Shown piece after piece: positions 1-8,210 of a stretch of 37,491 nucleotides of DNA. Location: contig CAADGV010000028.1 in NCBI GenBank assembly GCA_900696645.1, forward strand, positions 1 through 37,491. The letters are read 5' to 3'. Numbering within the stretch: position 1 is the stretch's first letter; each line of letters opens with the position of its first letter. The notes beneath the pieces are model-generated. The model did no database searches. It had not been told where the DNA came from and saw nothing but the letters and a program-made list of their open reading frames with translations. A program made the position numbers and the translations under genes. The stretch is from an uncultured Chlorobiota bacterium (GTDB taxonomy: Bacteria; Bacteroidota; Ignavibacteria; UBA10030; UBA6906).

Positions 1-1020
1 AACGTAATAGGGTCCGCGAGGAACAAACCAGATTCCCCGTAAACTCCAAGGAAGCCCGTCATCAGGAATTACCTCAACAGACACACCGCTGACTTTGAGA
101 ACTTTCCTTCCCTGATTCTGATCAATCATCGATGCCACCGCATAGATTTCCGTTGCTCCTGAGGTTGCATTCCGTACGCCCCAAATGTCATTGATGGGCA
201 AAATCGTGCCGCTCTCCAAGCGCTGCCACGTGCCGGCACCGCTCTGGTGCGCTATGAAACCACCATCTCCTACGGCGTGCAGTTGGTAGCTGCTACCACC
301 CCACATTTTGTTCACACCAACTCCGATGAAAATTGGGCTGATTGGAATTTCTTGAAACATTTGCCCGTTCCAGTGAAAATATGGATCAAGCCACACATCA
401 TTGTGGGCAAGAGCAAACACAAATCGAATTGCTGGCGGTATTCCCTGATACGTTATCCGTCGAACTTGCCAAGTGCCAGTCCAAATTGCAAGATTATATC
501 TTCTTGGGTCAATTTGCCCTGTTGAATCCCTCAAATACAGTTCGCCAACAGCATAGGCAAGCGTATCGTTGATGATGGCTATATCATTAAGCGTGCTGGC
601 ATTACCGTCTCCTAACGTATCAATCTGCCACGTAAAGTTGTGCGATGTCGTGTCAAGTGTCGTGGCAACCACAGTGCCGCTGGTGTCGGTTATTGTGGTG
701 TCTCGAATTCGTTGTGCGGCAAAGCGGTAGCTGCGGTTGGGAAGGAGGTTTTCAAGAAGGAAAATCGAATCTGCACCGGCAATGCGCGAACTCAGCTTGG
801 TCTGTCCGTCCTGGGTTATCGTTATCGTGCGCGGTTCATTCAGATCTGTGAGCGAGACTTTCAGCCACGCTTCAGTGCAGGAGACATCTTCCACCGTTAT
901 ATGAATGGTTTGCCCGTCCGGAGGGGGAGGCGGTGGCGGCACAACAGGAGGCTCCTTTTTGCACGTCAGCGCAAATGCGCAAAGCGCGGCACCTGCCGCA
1001 AGGGTTAGTGTTTGTCGCAT
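1..1020 (-). CDS. Putative surface lipoprotein with Fn3-like and propeller-like region (partial, 3' end outside window)
   Basis: The reading frame is open from the ATG at 1020 to the left edge (340 codons, no stop), so the C-terminus is missing. The N-terminus is a hydrophobic signal sequence ending in ALTCKKE, a loose lipobox with Cys20, followed by a proline run (PPPPPPP) that probably serves as a linker. Residues about 36-115 look like a fibronectin type III-like domain. After that, short Trp/Gly/Asp-rich repeats with phrases such as NDIAII, HNDVWL, HAVGDGGFI and NDIWGV resemble the blades of a beta-propeller. A possible SD (GAGGT) lies about 6 nt before the ATG. Probable role is an exported, envelope-anchored protein; the substrate or partner is unknown. 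The domain assignments are by eye and uncertain; the gene itself is well supported. Confidence 0.75.
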   Translation of the reverse strand, partial: MRQTLTLAAGAALCAFALTCKKEPPVVPPPPPPPDGQTIHITVEDVSCTEAWLKVSLTDLNEPRTITITQDGQTKLSSRIAGADSIFLLENLLPNRSYRFAAQRIRDTTITDTSGTVVATTLDTTSHNFTWQIDTLGDGNASTLNDIAIINDTLAYAVGELYLRDSTGQIDPRRYNLAIWTGTWQVRRITYQGIPPAIRFVFALAHNDVWLDPYFHWNGQMFQEIPISPIFIGVGVNKMWGGSSYQLHAVGDGGFIAHQSGAGTWQRLESGTILPINDIWGVRNATSGATEIYAVASMIDQNQGRKVLKVSGVSVEVIPDDGLPWSLRGIWFVPRGPYYV

Positions 1021-1178
1021 TTCGACCTCAATGGGATCTTGGTCAAGGAGTGCCGGGAGATGGTCTCTCGGGAGAAGGTCTCTTTCTCCAAGGGTGAGTC
1101 TATGATGAAGGAGACCTTCATCATGGTTGCAGGTGGCGCAGTGTGTTCAAGAACAGGGAGACAAGTGACGGCTTCCAT
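1005..1178 (-). CDS. Possible 57-residue leader ORF overlapping the start of the lipoprotein gene
   Basis: An ATG at 1178 is preceded by a near-perfect SD (GGAGGGAGTT, about 5 nt spacing). It opens a 57-codon frame that stops with TAA at 1005-1007, after passing through the lipoprotein ATG at 1018-1020 in another frame (16-nt overlap). The translation begins MEAVTCLPVLEH and contains a five-residue near-repeat, ETFSR ETISR, produced by a 15-bp DNA tandem repeat. The SD is better than that of the lipoprotein gene, which suggests a translated leader that could couple translation. I recognise no family. It may be a chance frame in a structured 5' UTR. Confidence 0.35.
   Translation of the reverse strand: MEAVTCLPVLEHTAPPATMMKVSFIIDSPLEKETFSRETISRHSLTKIPLRSKCDKH
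1054..1083. repeat. 15-bp tandem repeat, two copies
   Basis: CGGGAGATGGTCTCT at 1054-1068 is followed directly by CGGGAGAAGGTCTCT at 1069-1083, 14 of 15 bases identical. The period is five codons in the small leader ORF frame. Within and beside it GGAGAA (1071-1076) pairs with TTCTCC (1084-1089), so the minus-strand transcript can form a short hairpin. Confidence 0.7.
1102..1124. repeat. Perfect 10-bp inverted repeat with 3-nt loop
   Basis: ATGATGAAGG (1102-1111) and CCTTCATCAT (1115-1124) are exact reverse complements separated by AGA. The site lies about 80-105 nt upstream of the lipoprotein start codon, within its probable 5' UTR. No T-run follows on either strand, so it is not an obvious terminator. 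It could be an operator or an RNA hairpin. Confidence 0.7.
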
Positions 1179-1221
1179 AACTCCCTCCGCAATTGTGGGT
1201 TTCTGCGTATCGCTGACGTTT

Positions 1222-1251
1222 AGTTTAACAAAAAAAGAAAACGAAACTCAA
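1222..1251 (-). promoter_or_regulatory. Candidate sigma-70 promoter for the lipoprotein transcript
   Basis: Read on the minus strand, TTGAGT (1246-1251) and TAAACT (1222-1227) are separated by 18 nt. The spacer is T-rich. A start near 1215 would give a leader of roughly 195 nt holding the small ORF and both inverted repeats. The match is moderate. The rest of the gene-free stretch 1021-1352 shows only a weak GGGG-TAAA-CCCC hairpin near 1317-1328 and no convincing terminator for the MFS gene. Confidence 0.35.
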
Positions 1252-1352
1252 GAGGTGGGAAAAAAATGGTGCGAGGGGTTCATGATGCCCCGTAAATCGT
1301 CCTTTGGGCATGTCAGGGGTAAACCCCGGCTGTCGCGGAGAATGCAGCAGCC

Positions 1353-2597
1353 TCACGTATCCGTGACAGGATGAACAGGGCTTGCAGTTACGTCTGTGTC
1401 CTCAGCATGTCTTTCTTCCCCCTTCACCCTCCACATCATCGCTGCAGAAACACATCCCGCAACAAATGTCGCCGTCCACAATGTCGTTGCCCCGAACTGA
1501 TCAAGAACGGCTGTACCGACCCAGGCGCTGAGCGCAAATCCGAGGCTGAACGTCATCTGATACAATCCCATATACTCGCCGCGCCGCTCGGGCGGAGCAA
1601 TTTCGGACATGTACGCTGCTGTCGTCGGCAAGAGAATCATCTCACCAAATGTCCACACTACCACCGTTGCTGCCAATCCCCCAAAACCGCTGATGAACAC
1701 CATTGACCCGAACCCGAGTCCGACAAGGAGTGCACCAATTGAAAGCATCTCGCGGTTGGGACGATTCGCTGTGGCAAGGTTCAGCGGCACTTCCAACAAA
1801 ATGATCAAAACCGTGTTGATCGTAAACATCAACCCGAAGTCGGATTCAAGGAGATGCAAATCCCTCACGAGAAACAACGGAAGAGCAGCTTCATGCTGGA
1901 AGAAGATAATCAACACCGGAAGGCTGGCAAGCAGAAAAAATATCAGCCTTGGATTTCTGAACCCCGATTGCCCCGGCTGAGCCAAACCTGATGTTGTCGC
2001 TTTTTGCGCCGCATGATGCGATGTGCGGAACGGCTTCCACGACGGCATGAAGAGCAGCGCTGATGCAGCGAGGGCTGTCAGCCCGTCGGCCCAGAACAAC
2101 GCCCGATACGATACAACAACAATGAATCCGCCGACTGCCGGCCCGATGCTCATGCCGAGATTGATGGCAAGTCGATTAAGCGCGAACGCCGCCTTGCGCT
2201 GCTCGAACGGCGTGATATCCGCAATGAACGCCAGTGCTGCCGGGCGGAATGCTTCGCTGATTGCCGACCAGACAACTACTGCTGCGACAATGACTGCATA
2301 GTGATGCGCAAGCGGAAGCAGAAACAGCAACATCCCGCTTATGCCCAACGACCAGCGCATAACCTGCAACGGCCCGAATCGGTCGCTCAGCTTTCCCGCA
2401 AACGGCGCGGTAACAAGAGCGGAAATGCCGTAGGCTGTCAGTACAAGACCGGCATGTTTCGCGTCAAAGCCGAGCGTTCTGTTCAGATACAGGACGAGAA
2501 ACGGCAGCACCATCATGCCGGCACGATTGACGAACACGGCAAATGACATCAGCCACATTTGTTTCGGCAAATTGCCTAATCCGCGCCATGGGTTCAC
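1353..2597 (-). CDS. MFS transporter (DHA1/MdtH-like multidrug efflux family)
   Basis: A 414-residue protein with about 12 hydrophobic segments, the usual size for the major facilitator superfamily. The loop after the second segment carries the family signature GKLSDRFG (residues 68-75). The N-terminal segment, with VNRAGMMVLPFLVLYL, resembles the MdtH/YcaD-like drug:H+ antiporter branch. It would sit in the inner membrane and export a small molecule by proton antiport; the substrate cannot be read from sequence. The start is a GTG at 2597, the only sensible in-frame start, with a weak AGAG SD; an ATG at 2589 is out of frame. It is downstream of the hydrolase gene with a 126-bp gap and is probably transcribed separately. 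The C-terminal tail (about 25 residues) is polar. Confidence 0.88.
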   Translation of the reverse strand: MNPWRGLGNLPKQMWLMSFAVFVNRAGMMVLPFLVLYLNRTLGFDAKHAGLVLTAYGISALVTAPFAGKLSDRFGPLQVMRWSLGISGMLLFLLPLAHHYAVIVAAVVVWSAISEAFRPAALAFIADITPFEQRKAAFALNRLAINLGMSIGPAVGGFIVVVSYRALFWADGLTALAASALLFMPSWKPFRTSHHAAQKATTSGLAQPGQSGFRNPRLIFFLLASLPVLIIFFQHEAALPLFLVRDLHLLESDFGLMFTINTVLIILLEVPLNLATANRPNREMLSIGALLVGLGFGSMVFISGFGGLAATVVVWTFGEMILLPTTAAYMSEIAPPERRGEYMGLYQMTFSLGFALSAWVGTAVLDQFGATTLWTATFVAGCVSAAMMWRVKGEERHAEDTDVTASPVHPVTDT

Positions 2598-2723
2598 AAC
2601 ATCACTCTTGTATGAAGAACATGGTATTGAGAGATTTGAGAGAGTACGACTTCCCTAAACATACGAGGCGCGAGGTGTTCCGTTTCGTCGTCTTCTACGT
2701 CGGTTGTGTTGAGAAATGATGTG

Positions 2724-3443
2724 TCAGATGCTCACAGACACGCCCGGTGCCAGTTCCACAAGCCTCTTCTTCATTTTTGTATGAAGATGTCTTCTCAGCA
2801 TCTGCGGTGTCCCGGTAAGTGCAGCAAATGTCCCGTAGTGCATACCGATAATGGTTTTCGGTTTGATGAGATCGCAGGCAATTGCAGCTTCACGCGGACC
2901 CATCGTGTACAAATCTCCTATTGGCAGAATGGCAATATCGGGCTTGTAGAGCTTGCCAATCAACTTCATATCGCCAAAAAGAGATGTGTCACCTGCGTGA
3001 TACAACACGAGCTTGTTCTCGAATTGAATGACGTAACCCGCCGCCTCGCCGCCGGGTGCAACAACCTTCCCATTCACATCAATATCGCAACTGTGCTTTG
3101 CATCCACCATCGTTACCTTGATTCCGGCGACATCAAGCGTGCCTCCCTTGTTCATCCCGATGGCGTTGGTAACGCCGAGTGACGTGAGGTAGAGATAGAC
3201 TTCGAAGATGCTGACGACGGTTGCATTCGTCCGCTTCGCAATCTCAGCGGCATTGCCAATATGATCGGAATGACCATGTGTGACGAGAATAAGATCGACG
3301 TGCGGAATGTCCTTGGCTCCGGCAGGGGCTTTGGGATTTTCAAGCCAGGGATCAATCAGAATGATCCTGCCGGAAGGCGATTCACATTTGAATGCCGAAT
3401 GCCCCAGCCAAGTAATCTGGACAGATTTCTTGGTTGATGTCAT
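2724..3443 (-). CDS. UPF0173 family metal-dependent hydrolase
   Basis: A 239-residue metallo-beta-lactamase-fold protein of the UPF0173 (YtkL) group. It opens with ITWLGHSAF and DPWLENP and has the di-metal motif HGHSDH (residues 56-61), His117 (DAKHS), HAGDT (149-153) and His202 (GMHYGTF), so the metal site appears intact. The chosen ATG at 3443 has an AAAGGG SD about 10 nt upstream and fits the family length; an in-frame ATG at 3488 would add 15 residues without homology. The substrate of this family is generally not known. The gene lies 47 nt downstream of the ScfR-like regulator and is probably co-transcribed with it. Confidence 0.88.
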   Translation of the reverse strand: MTSTKKSVQITWLGHSAFKCESPSGRIILIDPWLENPKAPAGAKDIPHVDLILVTHGHSDHIGNAAEIAKRTNATVVSIFEVYLYLTSLGVTNAIGMNKGGTLDVAGIKVTMVDAKHSCDIDVNGKVVAPGGEAAGYVIQFENKLVLYHAGDTSLFGDMKLIGKLYKPDIAILPIGDLYTMGPREAAIACDLIKPKTIIGMHYGTFAALTGTPQMLRRHLHTKMKKRLVELAPGVSVSI

Positions 3444-3490
3444 ATCGGTACTACCCTTTCTGTTTGTGAGAAAAGACCGGGAGAGCACCG

Positions 3491-4996
3491 CTATTCGACG
3501 CTTTTCAAGAAGCGTTGAAGGGATGCCTCCCGCTCCTTCTGCAGTTGATGTTTACGATGGATAACCGGCGGCACAGCCCGTTCCTTGCACGCCGCCCTTG
3601 GAAGCGAACACCGCTCGCATGTTTCATTCACCTCCACAACGGGAATGGAGGAATCGTTCCAGAAACCGACGGTGTTCTTGAAATTGTCGTTCAACAAAAG
3701 TCCCAGACTGATACTGGAGTTAGTATGTTCCGTCAACGCAAGAGGCCGCGCCACCGAGATGACGAAGAACTCCGCATCCCCGTCCATGAAGCGTGACCGT
3801 TGGACGCCGGTAATTGTCGACTCTTTCAGCGTTCGCCCCGGCATTTCGGCAAGTTGTTGCAACAGGGTAATCGAAAGCCACCTGCGGCAATAATGTTCAT
3901 TCAAACCGATGGCGTGCGGAACAACGACGCGGGACATATTCAGCTCTTTCGTCAGCACAAAGTCCTTGCTCCCCACCTCGTTGTTAAAACGGAGATAGAA
4001 CATCTCCTGCATTCCGAAAAAGGTCGGGATGATTTGACTGAGACGATAGAGGAACATCTCGGGCGTTGCCTCGAACCGACGCATGATGTTCAAAAACGCA
4101 TTGCCGTTCCAAGACGTCCGCTTGAAAAATCGTTCAAGTTCTGTTCGTAATGCGTTGCGGTTGATAAACAACGCGCCTGCGAAGTATGACGCCTTGTAGT
4201 TGTTCAGAACTTCCGCGAAAGAACTCACCTCCAACCACGTTGAGGTAACGGGATGTTCTTTCAAGCCGAGAGTGCGGAAACCGAGTTCGCGGGCAAGCAA
4301 GAATGCACGCTGTGAAGGAAGCAGTCTGTCGTTAAGAAACAGCTTCGGCGACTTCCCTTTTGTGGAGATGGAACGGAACTTCTTCAACTCGGGATAGTCA
4401 TGAAACGGAATCTCTCCAATCTCATACCCGAACTCATCTTTCAAAATGTTGAAAAGACGATCCACCTGAACCGGTTGCTCGACATTCAGCTTGTGTTTGC
4501 GTGCAAACTCCTCAGCCGCGGTTTCCAGTTCTTCGAAATAGTTGGAGTGCAGTTTCTGGTACGAACGAAGAGCCGCAAACAGAAACTGCTCGACGCTCAT
4601 GTCGTAGTTCTGGCCGATCTCCAGCAACGTCTGAATGAATGCGCCGGCTTCCTGCGGCGACTCCGTGATGAGGCCGACGAGATCACGCGGCTGGATGCCG
4701 AACAGTTCAAAGGGAAATTCCTTGATAAGGGGAGATTTCAGAAACATCGTTAACGGATCAAGCGAGTCGGACATCTTCGCCGAGACAAGCTCGTCGAATG
4801 AAACGCCAAGGGCATTCGCAAGCTGGATAATCTTGTCCGGTGTGGGGTACTTCTTTCCTTTCTCGATTTCACTCAGGTAGGAAACCGAAAGCACGGATTT
4901 TGCAGCAAGCTCAGAGAGGGAAAGATCTTGTTCGGCACGAAGCTGTTTGATCTTCACACCCAAAATCAACCGGAGGTTTTCAGCGTCAATATTCAT
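3491..4996 (-). CDS. XRE-family ScfR/RamB/PrpR-like regulator, probable glyoxylate shunt regulator
   Basis: A 501-residue protein with an N-terminal XRE helix-turn-helix (about 15-70; LSVSYLSEIEKGKKYPTPDKI), a central region resembling the ImmA/IrrE peptidase-like fold, and a C-terminal domain of the short-chain fatty acyl-CoA regulator type. Where IrrE proteins have HEXXH, this one has RELGF (236-240), so it should not be an active metalloprotease. Four C-terminal cysteines, Cys370 (HYCRRW) and Cys460, 463 and 470 (CERC-X6-C-KERAVPP), match the CXXC...C-RA-PP pattern of RamB and PrpR-like proteins; PrpR has been reported to bind an Fe-S cluster. RamB controls aceA and aceB in actinobacteria, and here the gene is divergent from aceA-aceB. 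It probably binds the AGCGAAA sites in the shared intergenic region, including one 4 bp before its own start codon (autoregulation). No clear SD precedes the ATG. Confidence 0.88.
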   Translation of the reverse strand: MNIDAENLRLILGVKIKQLRAEQDLSLSELAAKSVLSVSYLSEIEKGKKYPTPDKIIQLANALGVSFDELVSAKMSDSLDPLTMFLKSPLIKEFPFELFGIQPRDLVGLITESPQEAGAFIQTLLEIGQNYDMSVEQFLFAALRSYQKLHSNYFEELETAAEEFARKHKLNVEQPVQVDRLFNILKDEFGYEIGEIPFHDYPELKKFRSISTKGKSPKLFLNDRLLPSQRAFLLARELGFRTLGLKEHPVTSTWLEVSSFAEVLNNYKASYFAGALFINRNALRTELERFFKRTSWNGNAFLNIMRRFEATPEMFLYRLSQIIPTFFGMQEMFYLRFNNEVGSKDFVLTKELNMSRVVVPHAIGLNEHYCRRWLSITLLQQLAEMPGRTLKESTITGVQRSRFMDGDAEFFVISVARPLALTEHTNSSISLGLLLNDNFKNTVGFWNDSSIPVVEVNETCERCSLPRAACKERAVPPVIHRKHQLQKEREASLQRFLKSVE

Positions 4997-5000
4997 CGCA

Positions 5001-5148
5001 TAGCGAAAAAGGAGCGGAGTTCGGTTCCAATATATGCCCTTTTTGCCAGAAATGCTTCTCTATTAGCGAAAAATGAGGTGACATGAAGCATCATCTATAA
5101 GCGAAACTTAGGAGCGAGCGAAAGTTCGCTTGACAAATGTATTTCGCT
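5001..5148. promoter_or_regulatory. Cluster of AGCGAAA sites, probable operator for the divergent regulator/aceA region
   Basis: The heptamer AGCGAAA occurs on the plus strand at 5002-5008, 5065-5071, 5100-5106 and 5117-5123, and on the minus strand at 5142-5148. A sixth, six-base copy (TTCGCT, 5125-5130) forms an inverted repeat with the fourth: AGCGAA-AG-TTCGCT at 5117-5130. The last two copies overlap the -35 element and the spacer of the aceA promoter, and the first lies next to the regulator's start codon. The layout fits repression of aceA and autoregulation by the neighbouring ScfR-like protein. The pattern and positions are read directly; which protein binds is inferred. Confidence 0.7.
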
Positions 5149-5158
5149 GAGTTATATT
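5130..5158 (+). promoter_or_regulatory. Sigma-70 promoter of aceA-aceB
   Basis: Perfect -35 TTGACA (5130-5135), a 17-nt spacer, and -10 TATATT (5153-5158). Transcription would start near 5165, giving a leader of about 48 nt. The SD AAGGGAGA lies 8 nt before the aceA ATG at 5213. Confidence 0.8.
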
Positions 5159-5212
5159 TATCCCAGTTTTGTTCTTTCACATATCCACAATCAAATCAAG
5201 GGAGACCAAGCC

Positions 5213-6496
5213 ATGCCCACCTTCGAAGACGTTCAAACACGGGGACCAATGAACAACCGATGGGAGGGAGTTACCCGCCCATACACTGAACACGATGTGC
5301 AGAAGCTGCGAGGGACGGTCGACATCAAATACACGCTCGCAGAACTTGGAGCAAAACGATTGTGGAATTTGCTGCATACCGAACCGTACGTGAAGGCGCT
5401 TGGCGCGCTTACCGGCAATCAGGCAATGCAGCAAGTACGTGCCGGTCTCAAAGCAATTTACCTCAGCGGCTGGCAGGTTGCCGCCGATGCGAACCTCGCC
5501 GGACAGATGTACCCCGATCAGAGTTTGTATCCCGCCAACAGTGTTCCCGAAGTCGTCAGAAAGATCAATCACACATTATTGCGTGCCGATCAAATTCATT
5601 CCTCCGAAGGATTGAATGGCATACACTGGCTCGCGCCGATTGTTGCAGACGCTGAGGCGGGTTTCGGCGGGCCGCTCAATGCATTTGAGTTGATGAAGGC
5701 GATGATCGAAGCCGGTGCAGCAGGAGTTCACTTCGAAGATCAACTTGCATCGGAAAAGAAATGCGGCCATCTTGGCGGCAAGGTTCTCGTCCCGACAAGC
5801 CAGTTCATCCGCACGCTTACGGCCGCCCGGCTCGCTGCCGATGTCACGAATGTGCCTACCTTGATTGTCGCACGCACAGACGCAGACAGCGCCAATCTTC
5901 TGACGAGTGATATTGATCCCCGTGACCACAAATTTGTCACAGGAGAACGAACGGCAGAAGGATTCTTCCGCGTTCGCAGCGGAATCGAAGCGGCAATTGA
6001 CAGAGCCATCTCCTACGCACCGTATGCAGACCTGATCTGGTGTGAGACATCCCACCCTGATCTTGGAGAAGCAAAAGAGTTTGCCGATGCAGTTCATGCG
6101 CGGTTCCCCGGCAAGTTGCTCGCCTACAATTGTTCGCCATCATTTAACTGGGCGAAGAAGCTCGACCCGGAAACAATCGCGCAGTTCCAGGATAAGTTGG
6201 GCGAGATGGGGTACAAGTTCCAGTTCGTCACGTTGGCGGGATTTCACGCCCTCAACCACAGCATGTTCACCCTCGCCCACGACTACAAAGGGCGAGGAAT
6301 GGCTGCATATTCCCAGCTTCAACAGGACGAGGTCGCCAGCGAAGCGATTGGCTACACTGCAACGAAGCATCAGCGTGAAGTGGGAACGGGTTACTTCGAT
6401 CTCGTCACGCAAATCGTTTCGGGCGGGACGTCCTCGACGACGGCACTTGCAGGTTCAACCGAGCGAGCGCAATTCTATACGTCAGCCGTATCGTGA
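5213..6496 (+). CDS. aceA: Isocitrate lyase
   Basis: Isocitrate lyase (EC 4.1.3.1) splits isocitrate into glyoxylate and succinate, the first step of the glyoxylate shunt, in the cytoplasm. The 427-residue length is normal for the bacterial enzyme. The catalytic signature KKCGH is at residues 182-186 inside [17 protein letters not shown]. Other family landmarks are [11 protein letters not shown] (84-94), DAEAGFGG (146-153) and, near the end, [10 protein letters not shown]. The start has a good SD and a strong promoter. It is followed after 88 bp by malate synthase, so the two genes form one unit, probably controlled by the divergent ScfR-like regulator. The cell can therefore grow on acetate, fatty acids or other C2 sources. 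Confidence 0.98.
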   Translation: MPTFEDVQTRGPMNNRWEGVTRPYTEHDVQKLRGTVDIKYTLAELGAKRLWNLLHTEPYVKALGALTGNQAMQQVRAGLKAIYLSGWQVAADANLAGQMYPDQSLYPANSVPEVVRKINHTLLRADQIHSSEGLNGIHWLAPIVADAEAGFGGPLNAFELMKAMIEAGAAGVHFEDQLASEKKCGHLGGKVLVPTSQFIRTLTAARLAADVTNVPTLIVARTDADSANLLTSDIDPRDHKFVTGERTAEGFFRVRSGIEAAIDRAISYAPYADLIWCETSHPDLGEAKEFADAVHARFPGKLLAYNCSPSFNWAKKLDPETIAQFQDKLGEMGYKFQFVTLAGFHALNHSMFTLAHDYKGRGMAAYSQLQQDEVASEAIGYTATKHQREVGTGYFDLVTQIVSGGTSSTTALAGSTERAQFYTSAVS

Positions 6497-6584
6497 CAAC
6501 CTTCCAAAATTGAACATCTGGCGGAGGCTCGTTCGAGAGCCTTCGCCACTACATCATTCAGCATCATCAAAGGAAATTGACACT

Positions 6585-8204
6585 ATGCACGACGTTATCG
6601 TAGAGCCGGCCATCGTGGGGGTTGAGTTATTGGGAACTTCGATGAACGCATATCCCGATATTCTTTCTCCTGATGCACTCGACTTTGTTGCGAAACTGGA
6701 ACGCGAGTTCCGTCCGGCACGTTTGCAGCTTCTCGCCTCCCGACAAGACCGACAAGCCCGACTGGATGCGGGTGAAAGGCCTGACTTCCTTTCATCCACC
6801 AAAGCTGTCAGAGACAACTTGTCGTGGCGGGTTGGAACGATTCCGGGTGACCTTCAGGATCGGCGTGTTGAGATCACCGGGCCTGTCGAGCGCAAAATGA
6901 TGATCAATGCGCTGAATTCCGGCGCCAACGTGTTCATGGCTGACTTTGAAGATGCTAACTCTCCAACGTGGGAGAACATCATGAACGGTCACCGCAACCT
7001 GCGGGACGCCATCGATCGTTCGATATCGTTTACAAGTCCCGAAGGAAAACAGTATCGTTTGAACGATGAGGTCGCCACGTTGATGGTCAGGCCGCGAGGT
7101 TGGCATCTCGAAGAGAAACACGTTCTCGTTGAAGGAAAGCCTATGTCGGCTTCGCTGTTTGATTTTGGGATGTATTTCTTCCATCAAGCGCAAACTCTTC
7201 TTGATCGCGGAACGGGTCCCTACTTTTATCTTCCCAAACTCGAGAACCATCACGAAGCACATTTGTGGAACAGCGTGTTCGAGTTCGCCCAAGATGAACT
7301 CGGCATCCCACAGGGTACTATCAAAGTGACAGTGTTGATCGAGACAATTCTCGCCGCATTTGAAATGGAGGAGATTCTTTATGAACTACGCAATCACATA
7401 GTAGGCCTGAATGCGGGGCGTTGGGATTACATGTTCAGCGTTATCAAGAAATTCAGAAGTAACCCTGACTTTCTCCTGCCCGACCGATCACAACTGACGA
7501 TGACGGTGCCATTCATGCGCGCCTACACAGAGTTACTTGTCAAGACTTGCCACAAGCGCGGTGCGCATGCAATCGGCGGAATGGCGGCGTTCATTCCAAG
7601 CAGAAAAGACCCGAAAATCAACGAAATCGCCCTCGCAAAGGTCACCGAAGACAAGGTGCGCGAGTCGAACGATGGTTTCGATGGAACGTGGGTCGCGCAT
7701 CCCGATCTCGTCCCCGTTGCGCGAAAACCGTTCGACGCTGTCCTCGGCTCATCCCCTCACCAAAAACATCGTCTGAGAGATGACGTGAACGTCACGGCAA
7801 ATGATCTGCTCAACTTCTCTGTTCCGGAATCATCAATAACAGAGGCGGGGTTTCGCAACAACATCAACGTGGGACTTCAATACATCGAATCCTGGCTGCG
7901 GGGAGTTGGCGCCGCGGGAATTTTCAATTTGATGGAAGATGCGGCAACTGCCGAGATCTCACGCTCGCAGGTGTGGCAATGGTTGCACCATCAACGGGCG
8001 CAACTTGCCGATGGAAGACTCATCAACGAGTTTATGTATCAAACGTTGCGGGATGAAGAATTGAGGAAGATCGAGGAGACGATCGGGCCGGAGGCATTTG
8101 CCGCATCCCGTTTCGACATTGCGCGGATGCTGTTCGATCAGCTTGTGACGAGAGATGTGTTTGCCGACTTTCTCACGTTAGATGCGTACAGATATTTGGA
8201 CTGA
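6585..8204 (+). CDS. aceB: Malate synthase A
   Basis: Malate synthase (EC 2.3.3.9) condenses glyoxylate with acetyl-CoA to malate, completing the glyoxylate shunt. The 539-residue length matches the A form. Visible signatures are [14 protein letters not shown] (118-131), VRPRGWH (168-174; the catalytic arginine region), [22 protein letters not shown] and GGMAAFIPS. The frame is open upstream into the aceA coding region, but the ATG at 6585, with AAAGGA about 9 nt before it and the usual N-terminal family sequence after it, is the real start. The transcript ends before the convergent lptD gene, probably at the inverted repeat 8211-8295. Confidence 0.98.
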   Translation: MHDVIVEPAIVGVELLGTSMNAYPDILSPDALDFVAKLEREFRPARLQLLASRQDRQARLDAGERPDFLSSTKAVRDNLSWRVGTIPGDLQDRRVEITGPVERKMMINALNSGANVFMADFEDANSPTWENIMNGHRNLRDAIDRSISFTSPEGKQYRLNDEVATLMVRPRGWHLEEKHVLVEGKPMSASLFDFGMYFFHQAQTLLDRGTGPYFYLPKLENHHEAHLWNSVFEFAQDELGIPQGTIKVTVLIETILAAFEMEEILYELRNHIVGLNAGRWDYMFSVIKKFRSNPDFLLPDRSQLTMTVPFMRAYTELLVKTCHKRGAHAIGGMAAFIPSRKDPKINEIALAKVTEDKVRESNDGFDGTWVAHPDLVPVARKPFDAVLGSSPHQKHRLRDDVNVTANDLLNFSVPESSITEAGFRNNINVGLQYIESWLRGVGAAGIFNLMEDAATAEISRSQVWQWLHHQRAQLADGRLINEFMYQTLRDEELRKIEETIGPEAFAASRFDIARMLFDQLVTRDVFADFLTLDAYRYLD

Positions 8205-8210
8205 GCTGCT

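Noticed and set aside
1228-1245. A-rich tract as a possible phase-variable repeat
   Set aside because: It is interrupted (seven A, G, four A), lies outside a coding frame and is better read as a promoter spacer.
1371-4880. Several plus-strand open frames of 60-160 codons
   Set aside because: They lie opposite the MFS, hydrolase and regulator genes, have no recognisable domain or SD, and look like shadow frames of real genes.
3491-4996. Active metallopeptidase (HEXXH) in the XRE regulator
   Set aside because: The corresponding position reads RELGF, so the zinc-binding histidines are missing.
6042-6584. In-frame extension of the malate synthase frame back into the aceA gene
   Set aside because: This stretch overlaps the aceA coding region in another frame, and the ATG at 6585 has a good SD and gives the usual malate synthase N-terminus.
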